Source: Taklimakanibacter deserti
GTDB taxonomy: Bacteria; Pseudomonadota; Alphaproteobacteria; Rhizobiales; Aestuariivirgaceae
Length of the DNA: 64,000 nt
Assembly: GCA_003574785.1 (NCBI GenBank)
Contig: QORU01000012.1
Coordinates: 247,351-311,350, forward strand
Direction of reading: 5' to 3'
This document shows positions 1 through 9,805 of this stretch, piece by piece (positions within the stretch are counted from its first letter, which is position 1; each line of letters opens with the position of its first letter). Below the pieces are notes generated by a model that made no database searches, was not told the origin of the DNA, and saw only the letters and a program-made list of their open reading frames with translations. Both the position numbers and the translations under genes were made by a program.

Positions 1-1028
1 GCGAGCGCCAGCGCGATGCCGTCGGCCGCGAGGCCGACCGGCTCGGCATGGAAATTGCCGCCATAGATGATGTCGCCGCTTTCCGCGTCGACCATCGGAT
101 TGTCGGTCCAGGCGTTGATCTCGGCGGTGAGGATGGTCACGGCCTGGCGCAATTGATCGAGACAGGCGCCCATCACTTGCGGCTGGCATCTGAGGCAATA
201 GGGATCCTGCAGCCGCCCGTTCTGCCGCGCCTCGCCACGGATTTCGCTTCCCGCGAGGAGAGAGCGGAAGAAGCGCGCTACGGCGATCTGGCCGGGCTGG
301 CCGCGCGCCTCATGCAGCCTTGCATCGAAGGCCATGTCCTGGCCATGGGCGGCCTCGACGCTCAAAGCGCCGGCGATGAGGGCTGAAGCCAGCATGTCCT
401 CGGCGGCGAAGAGGCCAGTGACCGCGAGCGCGGTCGAGGCCTGGGTCCCGTTGACCAGCGACAGGCCCTCCTTGGCTTCGAGCACGAAGGGTTGGAGACC
501 CTCGAGACGCAAAGCCTCGGCCGCCGGCAGGATGCGCCCTGCATGGATGACATCGCCGGTGCCGATGAGGGCCGCCGCCATATGGGCGAGCGGAGCGAGA
601 TCGCCCGATGCGCCGACCGATCCCTTGCACGGCACGAGCGGCGTGATGTCATGGTTGAGCAGGGCGAGGAGCGCCTCGGCGAGCTCGGGCCGCGCCCCCG
701 AATAGCCGCGCGCCAGGGCCGAGGCCTTGAGCAGGATCATGCGGCGCACATCGGCGATGCGCATGGGCTCGCCCGTTCCCGCCGCATTGGAGAGGACGAG
801 GCGGCGCTGCAGGTCGGCAAGATCATGCGCGCCGATGAGATGCGAAGAGAGCGTGCCGAAGCCGGTATTGACGCCATAGGTCGGCGTGCCGCTCGCGATG
901 CGCTCTTCGACGATCCGGCGTGTGCGCGCCATCTCGGCGCGCTGCTCGAGGCTGAGCTCGAGCTTGAGCCCATTGCGCGCGAAGTCGCGCAAGTCTTCGA
1001 GGTCGAGATCGCCGGCTCTGAGATACAT
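1..1028 (-). CDS. hutH: Histidine ammonia-lyase family protein (HutH-like), 3' end cut by window
   Basis: MIO-dependent aromatic amino acid ammonia-lyase; HutH converts L-histidine to urocanate and ammonia in the cytosol. The first 342 of about 510 residues are visible. The ATG at 1028 opens MYLRAGDLDLEDLRDF. Family motifs seen: YGVNTGFG (about 51-58), the cofactor-forming Ala-Ser-Gly inside GSVGASGDLAPLAH (Ala140-Ser141-Gly142), NGTQAST, and QDPYCLRCQPQVMGACL. The residue that is His83 in Pseudomonas HutH (LVLSHAAG) is Asn81 here (LVLSNAAG). It begins 2 nt after the stop of the BMP-type permease, so it is probably the last gene of that transport operon. No other hut gene is visible. Family assignment is strong; histidine as the substrate is inferred and doubtful because of Asn81. 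Confidence 0.88.
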   Translation of the reverse strand, partial: MYLRAGDLDLEDLRDFARNGLKLELSLEQRAEMARTRRIVEERIASGTPTYGVNTGFGTLSSHLIGAHDLADLQRRLVLSNAAGTGEPMRIADVRRMILLKASALARGYSGARPELAEALLALLNHDITPLVPCKGSVGASGDLAPLAHMAAALIGTGDVIHAGRILPAAEALRLEGLQPFVLEAKEGLSLVNGTQASTALAVTGLFAAEDMLASALIAGALSVEAAHGQDMAFDARLHEARGQPGQIAVARFFRSLLAGSEIRGEARQNGRLQDPYCLRCQPQVMGACLDQLRQAVTILTAEINAWTDNPMVDAESGDIIYGGNFHAEPVGLAADGIALAL

Positions 1029-1030
1029 GA

Positions 1031-1975
1031 TCAGGTCTTCGATTCGCGCCGATAGGGCAGGCCCACCGCGGCCGGCGGCTTGACCCGGCCATAGAGGCCG
1101 ATGAGGGCGAGGATCGAGGCCACATAGGGGAGTGCGGTGAAGATCTGATAGGGCACGGACGGATTGGCGAATTGCAGGCGCAGTTGCAGCGCGTCGCAGA
1201 AGCCGAAGAACCACGAGGCGAGGAGGGCGCCCAGCGGATCCCAGCGCCCGAGAATGATGGCGGCGAGCGCGATGAAGCCTTTGCCGGCGCTCATATGCTC
1301 GGTGAAGACGAAGACCTGCGACACGACGATATAGGCGCCGCCCAAGCCCGCGAGGCCGCCGCTGATCAGCGTGCACAGGAAGCGCACGCCATAGACCGGC
1401 ACGCCGGCCGAGTCGGCGGCGCCGGGATTTTCACCGGTGGCGCGCACGTCGAGGCCGAAGGCGCTGCGATAGAGCAGCCAGTAGAGGAAGGGCACCAGCA
1501 GATAGAGCAGATAGATGAGCGGATCCTGGTCGAAGAAGACCGGGCCGATGACGGGTATTTTGGAAAGACCCGGTATCGCCCAGGGCGTGAAGCCGGGCAA
1601 CGTCTTGGTGGTGGCGTTGAGGCCGAAGATGAGGCGCGCCAGGAAGGCGGTGAGGCCGATCGCCACGAGATTGATGGCGATGCCGGTGACGATCTGGTTG
1701 ACATTGAGGCGGATCGACAGGATGCCGAGGATGGCGCCGCCGAGCGCGCCGAGCGCTATGCCGACGACGACGCCCATCACCGGGCTGCCGGTGAGGAACG
1801 TGCCGAGCGCCGCCCCGAAGGCGCCCGACAGCATCATGCCTTCCATGCCGACATTATAGACGCCGCCCCGCTCGCAGATGACGCCGCCGAGCGCCGCGAA
1901 GGCGATCGGCACCATCAGGCGCAGGCTGGTGCGCAGCACGTCGGTGATGAGCGCCAGATCGAGCCATTCAAGCAT
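1031..1975 (-). CDS. BMP-type ABC transporter permease (NupQ/YufQ-like)
   Basis: Inner-membrane permease of the BPD_transp_2 class, 314 aa, with about eight hydrophobic segments. The N-terminal half carries the family-typical stretch ERGGVYNVGMEGMMLSGAFG (about 35-54), seen in permeases that work with Bmp/Med-family binding proteins (nucleoside importers and relatives). It lies 18 nt downstream of the partner permease and 2 nt upstream of the HutH-like gene. With genes up to 5766 it forms a complete importer: binding protein, double ATPase, two permeases. The substrate is not evident from the sequence; purine or pyrimidine nucleosides are usual for the family, but the linked ammonia-lyase suggests a compound that lyase uses. 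Confidence 0.88.
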   Translation of the reverse strand: MLEWLDLALITDVLRTSLRLMVPIAFAALGGVICERGGVYNVGMEGMMLSGAFGAALGTFLTGSPVMGVVVGIALGALGGAILGILSIRLNVNQIVTGIAINLVAIGLTAFLARLIFGLNATTKTLPGFTPWAIPGLSKIPVIGPVFFDQDPLIYLLYLLVPFLYWLLYRSAFGLDVRATGENPGAADSAGVPVYGVRFLCTLISGGLAGLGGAYIVVSQVFVFTEHMSAGKGFIALAAIILGRWDPLGALLASWFFGFCDALQLRLQFANPSVPYQIFTALPYVASILALIGLYGRVKPPAAVGLPYRRESKT

Positions 1976-1993
1976 TCTGTTTCTCCCCAGGTG

Positions 1994-3060
1994 CTATGGC
2001 CGCTTCCATCGCCCGGCGCTGCGCCAGGATCCTGCCCAGCGCGAGTCGCTGAATTTGATCGCGAGGCTCGCGGCGACAAAGATGACGACGAGGCCCTGGA
2101 TGGCGTCGACCACGGTGCTGTCGACGCCCGAGGCGCGCTGCATGAACTGGGCGCCAGACCGCAGGCCGGAGAAGAACAAAGCCGCGACCGGCACCAGGAT
2201 CGGATTGGCGGCGGCCATGAAGGCGACGACGATGCCGTCGAAGCCGTATCCCGGGCTGAACATGTGGAAGAGGCGGTATTTGACGCCGAGGATCTCGAAG
2301 GCGCCGGCGAGGCCGGCGAGCGCGCCGCCCAAAGCCATGGTGGCGACCATTTGCCTCTGCACCCAGATGCCGGCATAGCGCGCCGCCTGCGGGTTGCTGC
2401 CGACGGTCGTCACCGCGAAGCCGAAGGTCGTGTATTTGAGAGCGAGCGCCAGGACGATGGCAAGCAGCACGCCGATGATGGCGCCGATATGGGCATCGGT
2501 CGGGCTCATGATATGGGGCAGGAACAGGCTCGCCGGGATCTCCGCCGAATAGGGATAGGGTGCTCCTTCCTCCATCATCGGACCGCCTGCCGCATAGCTC
2601 ACGATATTGATGCCGACATAATTGAGGAGCAGCGTCACGATGACTTCATTGATGCCGCGATAGGCCTTGAGGTAGCCCGCGATCGCCGCCCAGAAGGCGC
2701 CGCCCAAGGCACCCGCCAGGGCGCAGATCAGGAGGTGCAGCGGCCAGTACATTTCCGGGAGGTAGAGTGCGGCGATGGCGCAGAACAGCGCCCCCATATA
2801 GATCTGGCCCTCGGCGCCGACATTGAACAGGCCGGCTTTCAGCGGCACGGCGACGGCGAGGCCGGCCAGCAGGATGGGCGAGAATTTCACCAGCGTGGCG
2901 CCAAAGCCGTAATAGTCGAAGAAAGCTTCGCCGAAGAGCGAGCGATAGGCGGCGATCGGGTTGGCGCCCGCCATCAGCATCAGGATCGAGCCGACGAGGA
3001 GCGCCAGGATCACCGCCCAGACGGTCTTCGTCGCATAGAGGAGCTGCATGGCGCGCGCCA

Positions 3061-3064
<4 letters not shown>
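1994..3064 (-). CDS. BMP-type ABC transporter permease (NupP/YufP-like)
   Basis: Larger permease subunit, 356 aa, inner membrane, BPD_transp_2 class. The motif PLKAGLFNVGAEGQIYMGAL (about 75-94) is the counterpart of the loop in the partner permease, and INEVIVTLLLNYVG follows. The gene overlaps the end of the ATPase gene: GTG at 3064 and ATG at 3061 both lie within the ATPase stop region, so translation is probably coupled; either codon may be the true start. It would form a heterodimeric channel with the product of 1031-1975. Confidence 0.88.
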
Positions 3065-4575
<1,511 letters not shown>

Positions 4576-4601
4576 CGACCTGTCCGCTACTTTCGTTCAC
4601 T

Positions 4602-4798
4602 CTCCCTCCGCCACGCCGCAGGCGTGGGGAGGGTGGCGCGCGTCAGCGCGACGGGTGGGGTGCCCCCTGAAGGGAGGTCTCTCAAGCAAGGTCTTTGCAG
4701 TCTCCATAGCCATTCGTTAAGTACCTCCTGGTGGAGAGACCCCACCCGTCGCGCGTTCCGCGCGACACCCTCCCCGCGCTTGCGCGCGGCGGAGGGAG
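4602..4798. repeat. Long imperfect inverted repeat between binding-protein and ATPase genes
   Basis: Two arms of about 60 nt, 4602-4661 and 4739-4798, are close reverse complements. Both contain CTCCCTCCGCC, GGGGAGGGTG and GCGCGACGGGTGGGG in order, so an RNA through here could fold into a very long hairpin. It resembles the palindromic intergenic elements common in rhizobial genomes. Lying inside a transport operon directly after the binding-protein gene, it may stop or process part of the transcript so that the binding protein is made in excess. It occupies most of the 4576-4812 gap, where no gene is seen. Confidence 0.75.
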
Positions 4799-4812
4799 CG
4801 TAGGCCAATGGC

Positions 4813-5766
4813 TCAGGGCGTGAGCTCGCCCGACTTCATCTTCTCGGCGAGCGCCAGGACCTCTTTCTGGACGTCTTCCGGCACGGCCTTGTGGAACGAG
4901 CCGATGCGGGCCGCTTCCGGCGTCTTGAGGTCGAAATTGTAGTTCTTGCCCTCGAGCTTGCCCTCCTGCGCGAGCTTGATGTAGTCGAGCATCGCGCCCT
5001 TGATGTCGAAGATGGCGGATTGCAGCACGGTGTCGGGCCAGTCGGCGACGGCGTCGTAATAGAGGCCGAAGCCCCACACGCCCTTCTCCTTGCAGGCCTG
5101 CAGGCTGCCGATCACCGCATTGTCCATGGTCGGGAAGATGACGTCGGCGCCTTGCGAGATCTGGTTGAGGGCGGCTTCCTTGCCCTTGGCGATATCGTCC
5201 CAGTCATTGGTATAGGCGGTGAACACTTCCGTGCCGCCCGCCGCCTTGAAGCCCGCCTCATAGGCGGAGTTGAGGTCGAGCGAGAATTTGATCTTCTGCC
5301 CGCCGATCCAGCCGGCCTTGCCGCTCTTCGACATCTTGCCGGCGAGATAGCCCATGAGATAGCCGAACTGGCGGAAGTTGAAATCGGCCGAGGCGATATT
5401 GCCGCCGCCCAGCTGGCCGTTGTTCACCACGAAGATCGTGTCGGGATATTTGGGACCGACGCGCTTGGCGGCGTCCTGGAATTCGCCGCCATGGCCGATC
5501 ACCACCTTGTAGCCGCGCCTGGCATAGTCGGCCATCGCTTCGGCCTGATCGGCCTGCGCCACCTTTTCGCTATAGGCGACATCGAGGCCGAGCTTGTCCT
5601 TGGCCTGCATGATGCCTTCATAGCCGGACTGGCTCCACGACTTGTCGGTGATGTTGCCCGGCATGACGATCGCCACTTTGAACGCGTCCGCCCAGGCGGG
5701 CTTGAGCATGGCGACGCCGGCAGCCGACCCGCAAATGGCAATGAAAGACCTTCTGCTGATGATCAT
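4813..5766 (-). CDS. BMP family ABC transporter substrate-binding protein
   Basis: Periplasmic binding protein of the Bmp/Med family, 317 aa. The N-terminus SRRSFIAICGSAAG followed by a hydrophobic stretch and AWADA looks like a Tat signal peptide with cleavage near residue 27. The mature start FKVAIVMPGNITDKSWSQSG is typical of the family (IxxPGxxxDxSWNQ), and GHGGEF, YLMGYLAGK and GADVIFPTMDNAV match conserved blocks. The ATG at 5766 has a strong ribosome site (GGGAGAGAG). It is the first gene of the importer operon, transcribed away from the LysR gene at 5893. Confidence 0.9.
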   Translation of the reverse strand: MIISRRSFIAICGSAAGVAMLKPAWADAFKVAIVMPGNITDKSWSQSGYEGIMQAKDKLGLDVAYSEKVAQADQAEAMADYARRGYKVVIGHGGEFQDAAKRVGPKYPDTIFVVNNGQLGGGNIASADFNFRQFGYLMGYLAGKMSKSGKAGWIGGQKIKFSLDLNSAYEAGFKAAGGTEVFTAYTNDWDDIAKGKEAALNQISQGADVIFPTMDNAVIGSLQACKEKGVWGFGLYYDAVADWPDTVLQSAIFDIKGAMLDYIKLAQEGKLEGKNYNFDLKTPEAARIGSFHKAVPEDVQKEVLALAEKMKSGELTP

Positions 5767-5857
5767 GTCTCTCTCCCTTGTTGGCCGCAGCTTCGCCGCG
5801 GCTCGTTCTTCATTGGCAAGGGACAGTCTTGATCAGGAATTACTTTTGTTCGATATT

Positions 5858-5876
5858 AAATAAATGAACTTTATTT
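5858..5876. promoter_or_regulatory. Candidate LysR-type operator (T-N11-A palindrome)
   Basis: The sequence AAATAAATGAACTTTATTT is a perfect palindrome with 7-nt arms around TGAAC and contains the T-N11-A core of LysR sites. It sits in the 126-nt gap between the binding-protein gene (start 5766) and the LysR gene (start 5893), 16 nt before the latter, where a LysR regulator usually controls both itself and its divergent target. The AT richness stands out from the surroundings. Confidence 0.6.
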
Positions 5877-5892
5877 CCGCTTCAGGTTAAGT

Positions 5893-6801
5893 ATGCCGCG
5901 CGAAGCCAAGCCGCAGATCACCCTCGACGGCATCGACGTCAATCTCTTGCGCATGTTCTGCGTCATCGTCGAGAGCAACGGCTTTTCCGCCGCCCAGGCG
6001 CGCATGAACATTTCCGCCGCCTCGATCTCGAGCAAGATGGCGGCCCTCGAGGACCGTTTGGGCTTGCGCCTGTGCCAGCGCGGGCGTGCCGGCTTCAGCC
6101 TGACCAGCGAAGGCCAGAAGGTCTATGAGGCCGCGACCGCCATCTTCAAGTCGCATGTCGCCTTCGTGCGCGAGGTAAGCCAGTTGCGCCAAGACCTCAC
6201 CGGCAGGCTCGATGTCGGCATCGTCGATTCGACCGTCACCAATCCCGATATGCGCCTCTCCGATCTGGTGCGCCGCTTCAGCCTGAAGCATCCCAATGTC
6301 CATCTGGCGCTGCATGTCATGGAGCCGCCCGATATCGAGCGCGCTCTGCTCGAAGGCAAGCTGCAGATCGGCATCTCCGCCTTCTACCATCATGTGCCGG
6401 GGCTCCAGTACCGGCCGCTGCTCGAGGAATTGCACGAGCTCTATTGCGGGCGCGGCCATGCGCTCTTCGACCGCGCGCCGAACCGCATCGAGATGGCGGA
6501 ATTGCGCGACTGCCGCTATGTCATCCGCAGCCATCTGCCGAGCCATGTCGAGCTCGCCAATGACAGCGTGACCGGCGGGGCCACCGTGACCGACATGGAG
6601 GCGATGGCGCATCTGGTGCTGTCCGGCCAGTTCATCGGCTTCATGCCGGTGCATTATGCCGCGATCTGGACCGGGAACGACCGCATCCGCCCCATCCTGC
6701 CCGGGCGCTTCACCCACAAATCGACCTTCGAGATCGCGCTCAATTCCGAGCACCGCATGGACCGCACGACGGTGGCGTTCCTGCAGCAGATCCGGCCTTG
6801 A
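5893..6801 (+). CDS. LysR family transcriptional regulator
   Basis: LysR-type regulator of 302 aa. The N-terminal winged helix-turn-helix reads VNLLRMFCVIVESNGFSAAQ then SISSKMAALEDRLGLRLCQR (about 20-70), followed by the LysR substrate-binding fold to the end. The ATG at 5893 follows AGGTTAAG. It is divergent from the BMP importer operon, so it probably senses the imported compound or a catabolite and controls that operon; a palindromic T-N11-A site lies just upstream. Confidence 0.9.
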   Translation: MPREAKPQITLDGIDVNLLRMFCVIVESNGFSAAQARMNISAASISSKMAALEDRLGLRLCQRGRAGFSLTSEGQKVYEAATAIFKSHVAFVREVSQLRQDLTGRLDVGIVDSTVTNPDMRLSDLVRRFSLKHPNVHLALHVMEPPDIERALLEGKLQIGISAFYHHVPGLQYRPLLEELHELYCGRGHALFDRAPNRIEMAELRDCRYVIRSHLPSHVELANDSVTGGATVTDMEAMAHLVLSGQFIGFMPVHYAAIWTGNDRIRPILPGRFTHKSTFEIALNSEHRMDRTTVAFLQQIRP

Positions 6802-6834
6802 ACCGGAATCTGAAATGATTACGCTTGGCCGCTG

Positions 6835-6940
6835 CTAGAGCAAATCCCGCCAAAGTTGAAGACTTTGGCGATAAGGATTTGCTCCAGCATATTGATTTGG
6901 CGCGAATCCTTTTCGGCGAAGTGATTCCACTTCGCCGGGA
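6835..6940. repeat. Palindromic intergenic element, copy 1
   Basis: Begins CTAGAGCAAATCCCGCCAAAG and folds perfectly: GAGCAAATCC pairs with GGATTTGCTC and CGCCAAAGT with ACTTTGGCG. A second hairpin, GGCGAAGTG with CACTTCGCC, lies at about 6915-6937. The first hairpin recurs at 38815-38904 with a short insertion. It fills the gap between the LysR gene and the small membrane protein, and could act as a transcript end or a protein-binding repeat; it has the look of dispersed rhizobial palindromes. Confidence 0.75.
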
Positions 6941-6961
6941 TGCGCGCTAGGAGAACGGTCC

Positions 6962-7162
6962 ATGATATTGCGCGTCGTCTTGTTGGTCATCGGCAGCCTG
7001 ATGGTCCTCATGGGGCTCGTATGGATCGGCCAGGGCAGCGGCTATTTCCCCTATCCCGCCGAAAGCTTCATGATCAGCCAGACGCCCTGGATCTATTGGG
7101 GCCTGCTTCTCGCCGCTTTAGGCCTGGTGGTCATCATCCTTTCGCGCAGGCGCGGAAGGTAG
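6962..7162 (+). CDS. Small two-segment membrane protein, function unknown
   Basis: A 66-aa protein with two hydrophobic helices (about 3-22 and 46-60) separated by a short polar loop containing GQGSGYFPYPAESFM, and a basic tail RRRGR. The ATG has a good ribosome site (AGGAGA, 7 nt upstream). The GSGYFPYP loop and length resemble a small conserved membrane protein I associate with rhizobia, but I cannot name a family. It converges with the META-domain gene (ends 10 nt apart). No function is inferred. Confidence 0.7.
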   Translation: MILRVVLLVIGSLMVLMGLVWIGQGSGYFPYPAESFMISQTPWIYWGLLLAALGLVVIILSRRRGR

Positions 7163-7171
7163 ACACACCCC

Positions 7172-7936
7172 TCACATCCGCGCCAGCAGCAGGATTTCCT
7201 TGTTGCCGGCATCGAACAGGATGAGCTTGCCGCGCTGATCGTCGATCAGCCAGCGCCGCGCGTCGTTGAGGGCGCCGAGGAATTTGGTCTCCTGGTCCAT
7301 GATCGCAGGCGGACAGGCCATCTGGGTCGCGACCAGCGGTCCGAAGCTGATCTTGTCGCCGGTGACGGTGGCCTTGCCGCCGAAACCGTTGCAGCCGCCC
7401 TTGCCCGTCACCTTGCCGTCCTCGGCGATCTCGATCGTGCTCTGCAGATTGTCGATGACGCCGCCATTGCGGATCGATTCCGCCAGCCATTTGCCTTTCG
7501 GGATCGAAGCCTCGGACCCTTGTGCGACGCGCTGGACCAGGACTTCCGGCTGGATGGGGCCGCGGATCTGTTGGCGGGCGCTGGTGGCGAACCACACTTT
7601 GCCGTCGACCAGGATGCGTGCCTGGAGCATATAGGTGTGGCCGCGGCGGATGCGTGTGTCGTCGAAGCGCAGGCGATAGGGAATGGGCAGACGATTGCGC
7701 GTGCGCACTTGCGTGACGGCGAAAATGCTCTCGGGCGTATCGGGCGCCAGGTCGACGATGCTCACCTCCAGGATCGCATGCCGCGGCAGGGCAATACGCT
7801 CGCGATAGGAGACGGTGCCGCGCAGGATCCGCTCCTTGGCATGGGCAGGCAGGGCCGCGGGCAGGGCCAGCGCCAGCGAGGCCAAGCCCAGAAGCCTGCG
7901 CCGCGATAAAGGATTGAGGGTTTTGCCGTCGCTCAT
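7172..7936 (-). CDS. YbaY-like plus META-domain exported protein
   Basis: Exported protein of 254 aa. The N-terminus SRRRLLGLASLALALPAALPAHA is a Tat/Sec-like signal. Residues about 35-135 match the YbaY-type beta-barrel domain (RGTVSYRERIALP, LEVSIVDLAP, IPYRLRF); residues about 145-254 form a META/HslJ domain with KGGCNGFGGKA and the partner cysteine in MACPPAIMDQETKFLGAL. These domains occur in periplasmic or outer-membrane-associated stress proteins of uncertain function. The ATG at 7936 has GGAGG 5 nt upstream. Monocistronic; it is divergent from the peptide importer genes. Confidence 0.8.
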   Translation of the reverse strand: MSDGKTLNPLSRRRLLGLASLALALPAALPAHAKERILRGTVSYRERIALPRHAILEVSIVDLAPDTPESIFAVTQVRTRNRLPIPYRLRFDDTRIRRGHTYMLQARILVDGKVWFATSARQQIRGPIQPEVLVQRVAQGSEASIPKGKWLAESIRNGGVIDNLQSTIEIAEDGKVTGKGGCNGFGGKATVTGDKISFGPLVATQMACPPAIMDQETKFLGALNDARRWLIDDQRGKLILFDAGNKEILLLARM

Positions 7937-8138
7937 GGTCGCCTCCTTCAGCGGAACTCTGATAGGGTGGACTTTATGTCCTTATTAGGGAGAAGGCGCC
8001 GACCCGCGCAAACGGTGCCGATCTCCGACTACAATCGACCGTCGTTGCGCCTGAAGGTGGAATCTGCAAGACTTTGTCCAGGAAGAACAAGGCCGGACGA
8101 ACCGGTCTCCCGCTAGAGAACCATCCAGGAGAGCAAAC

Positions 8139-9788
8139 ATGGACATGAAGATCGGAAAGCTTGCCGCCACTTTGCGGGTAACCGTCGGCGGTGCGGCGCT
8201 TATTGCCTTGATGGCGCTTTCCACGCCCGTCTTGGCCGTCACCCCGGCCGACACGCTGGTCGAGGGCTTCGCGATCGACGATATCATTTCCATGGACCCG
8301 GCCGAGGCCTTCGAGCTCTCGACAGCCGAGGTCACCGCCAACACCTACAACCTTCTCGTCCGTATCGATCTCAATGATACATCGAAGGTCAAGGGCGACC
8401 TCGCCGAAAGCTGGACGGTTTCGGACGATGGCCTGACCTATACGTTCAAGCTCAAGCCCGGACTGAAATTCGCCTCCGGCAACCCGATCACCGCCGCCGA
8501 CGTGGCCTATTCCTTCGAACGTGCGGTCAAGCTCAACAAGAGCCCGGCCTTCATCATCCAGCAACTCGGCATCAGTGGTGACAATGTCGCGGACAAGGCG
8601 AAGGCCGTGGACGATACGACCTTCCAGTTCGTCGTCGACAAATCCTATGCGCCGAGCTTCGTCCTCAACTGCTTGTCGGCGACGGTCGGTTCGGTGGTCG
8701 ACAGCAAGCTGGTCAAGGAGCATGTCGCGGCGGTCACGCCGAGCGACGACTACAAGTACGACAATGATTTCGGCAATGCCTGGCTGAAGACCGGCTTTGC
8801 GGGCTCCGGTCCCTACAAGCTGCGCGAATGGCGGGCCAATGAAGTCGTCGTCATGGAGCGCAACGACGATTATTTCGGCGAGAAGGCGAAGCTCGCCCGC
8901 GTCATCTATCGTCACATGAAGGAAAGCGCTGCCCAGCGCTTGGCGCTGGAAGCCGGCGACATCGATGTGGCCCGCAATCTCGAGCCGAACGACCTCGACG
9001 CCGTTGCCAAGAATGCCGATCTGAAGACCACCAGCGCCCCCAAGGGCACGGTCTATTACATCAGTCTCAATCAGAAGAATCCGAACCTCGCCAAGCCCGA
9101 GGTGCGCCAGGCCTTCAAATATCTCGTCGACTATGATGCGCTGGGCGCCACCATCCTCAAGGGCATCGGCGAGATCCATCAGACCTTCCTGCCGGATGGC
9201 GTTCTGGGCGAGCTTCCCGAGAATCCGTTCAAGCTCGACGTCGCCAAGGCCAAGGAGCTGCTCGCCAAGGCCGGTCTTCCGGACGGCTTCAACGTCACCA
9301 TGGACGTCCGCAGCTCTCAGCCGGTGACCGGCATGGCGGAATCGATCCAGCAGACCCTGGGGCAGGCCGGGATCAAGCTCGAAATCATCCCGGGCGACGG
9401 CAAGCAGACCTTGACCAAGTACCGTGCCCGCAATCACGACATTTATATCGGGCAGTGGGGCCAGGATTATTTCGATCCGAACTCCAATGCCCAGACCTTC
9501 GCCAGCAATCCTGACAATTCCGATACGCCCAAGATCTCGACCCTTGCCTGGCGCAATGCCTGGGACATTCCGGAACTGACCAAGAAGACGGAAGCCGCCT
9601 TGCTCGAGCGCAATCCGGACAAGCGCGCCCAGATGTATCAGGAGCTGCAGAAGGCCGTCCTCGACGCCAGCCCCTTCGTGATCATTCACCAGCAGCTGGA
9701 AGTGGCGGGCCTGCGCGGCAATCTGAAGGACTTCAAGCTCGGCCCGAGCTTCGACACCAATTTCGTCGATACGATTTCCAAAGAATAG
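8139..9788 (+). CDS. Peptide/nickel-type ABC transporter substrate-binding protein
   Basis: Periplasmic solute-binding protein family 5 (DppA/OppA class), 549 aa. It has a signal peptide to about residue 33 (VLA|V), the family start DIISMDPAEAFELSTAEV, GLTYTFKLKPGLKFASGNP and ADVAYSFERAV (about 80-130), and a C-terminal half with YISLNQKNPNLAKPEVRQAF. The ATG follows AGGAGA at 8127-8132. It heads a five-gene importer operon running to 13369. The real substrate (di/oligopeptide, opine, glycoside or other) cannot be read from the sequence. Confidence 0.88.
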   Translation: MDMKIGKLAATLRVTVGGAALIALMALSTPVLAVTPADTLVEGFAIDDIISMDPAEAFELSTAEVTANTYNLLVRIDLNDTSKVKGDLAESWTVSDDGLTYTFKLKPGLKFASGNPITAADVAYSFERAVKLNKSPAFIIQQLGISGDNVADKAKAVDDTTFQFVVDKSYAPSFVLNCLSATVGSVVDSKLVKEHVAAVTPSDDYKYDNDFGNAWLKTGFAGSGPYKLREWRANEVVVMERNDDYFGEKAKLARVIYRHMKESAAQRLALEAGDIDVARNLEPNDLDAVAKNADLKTTSAPKGTVYYISLNQKNPNLAKPEVRQAFKYLVDYDALGATILKGIGEIHQTFLPDGVLGELPENPFKLDVAKAKELLAKAGLPDGFNVTMDVRSSQPVTGMAESIQQTLGQAGIKLEIIPGDGKQTLTKYRARNHDIYIGQWGQDYFDPNSNAQTFASNPDNSDTPKISTLAWRNAWDIPELTKKTEAALLERNPDKRAQMYQELQKAVLDASPFVIIHQQLEVAGLRGNLKDFKLGPSFDTNFVDTISKE

Positions 9789-9805
9789 TCTTTGGATAAG
9801 AGGGC

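Noticed and set aside
7974..9689. Minus-strand open frame (571 codons) opposite the peptide-binding protein
   Set aside because: Antisense shadow; the plus-strand gene has a signal peptide, ribosome site and family motifs, while this one has none.
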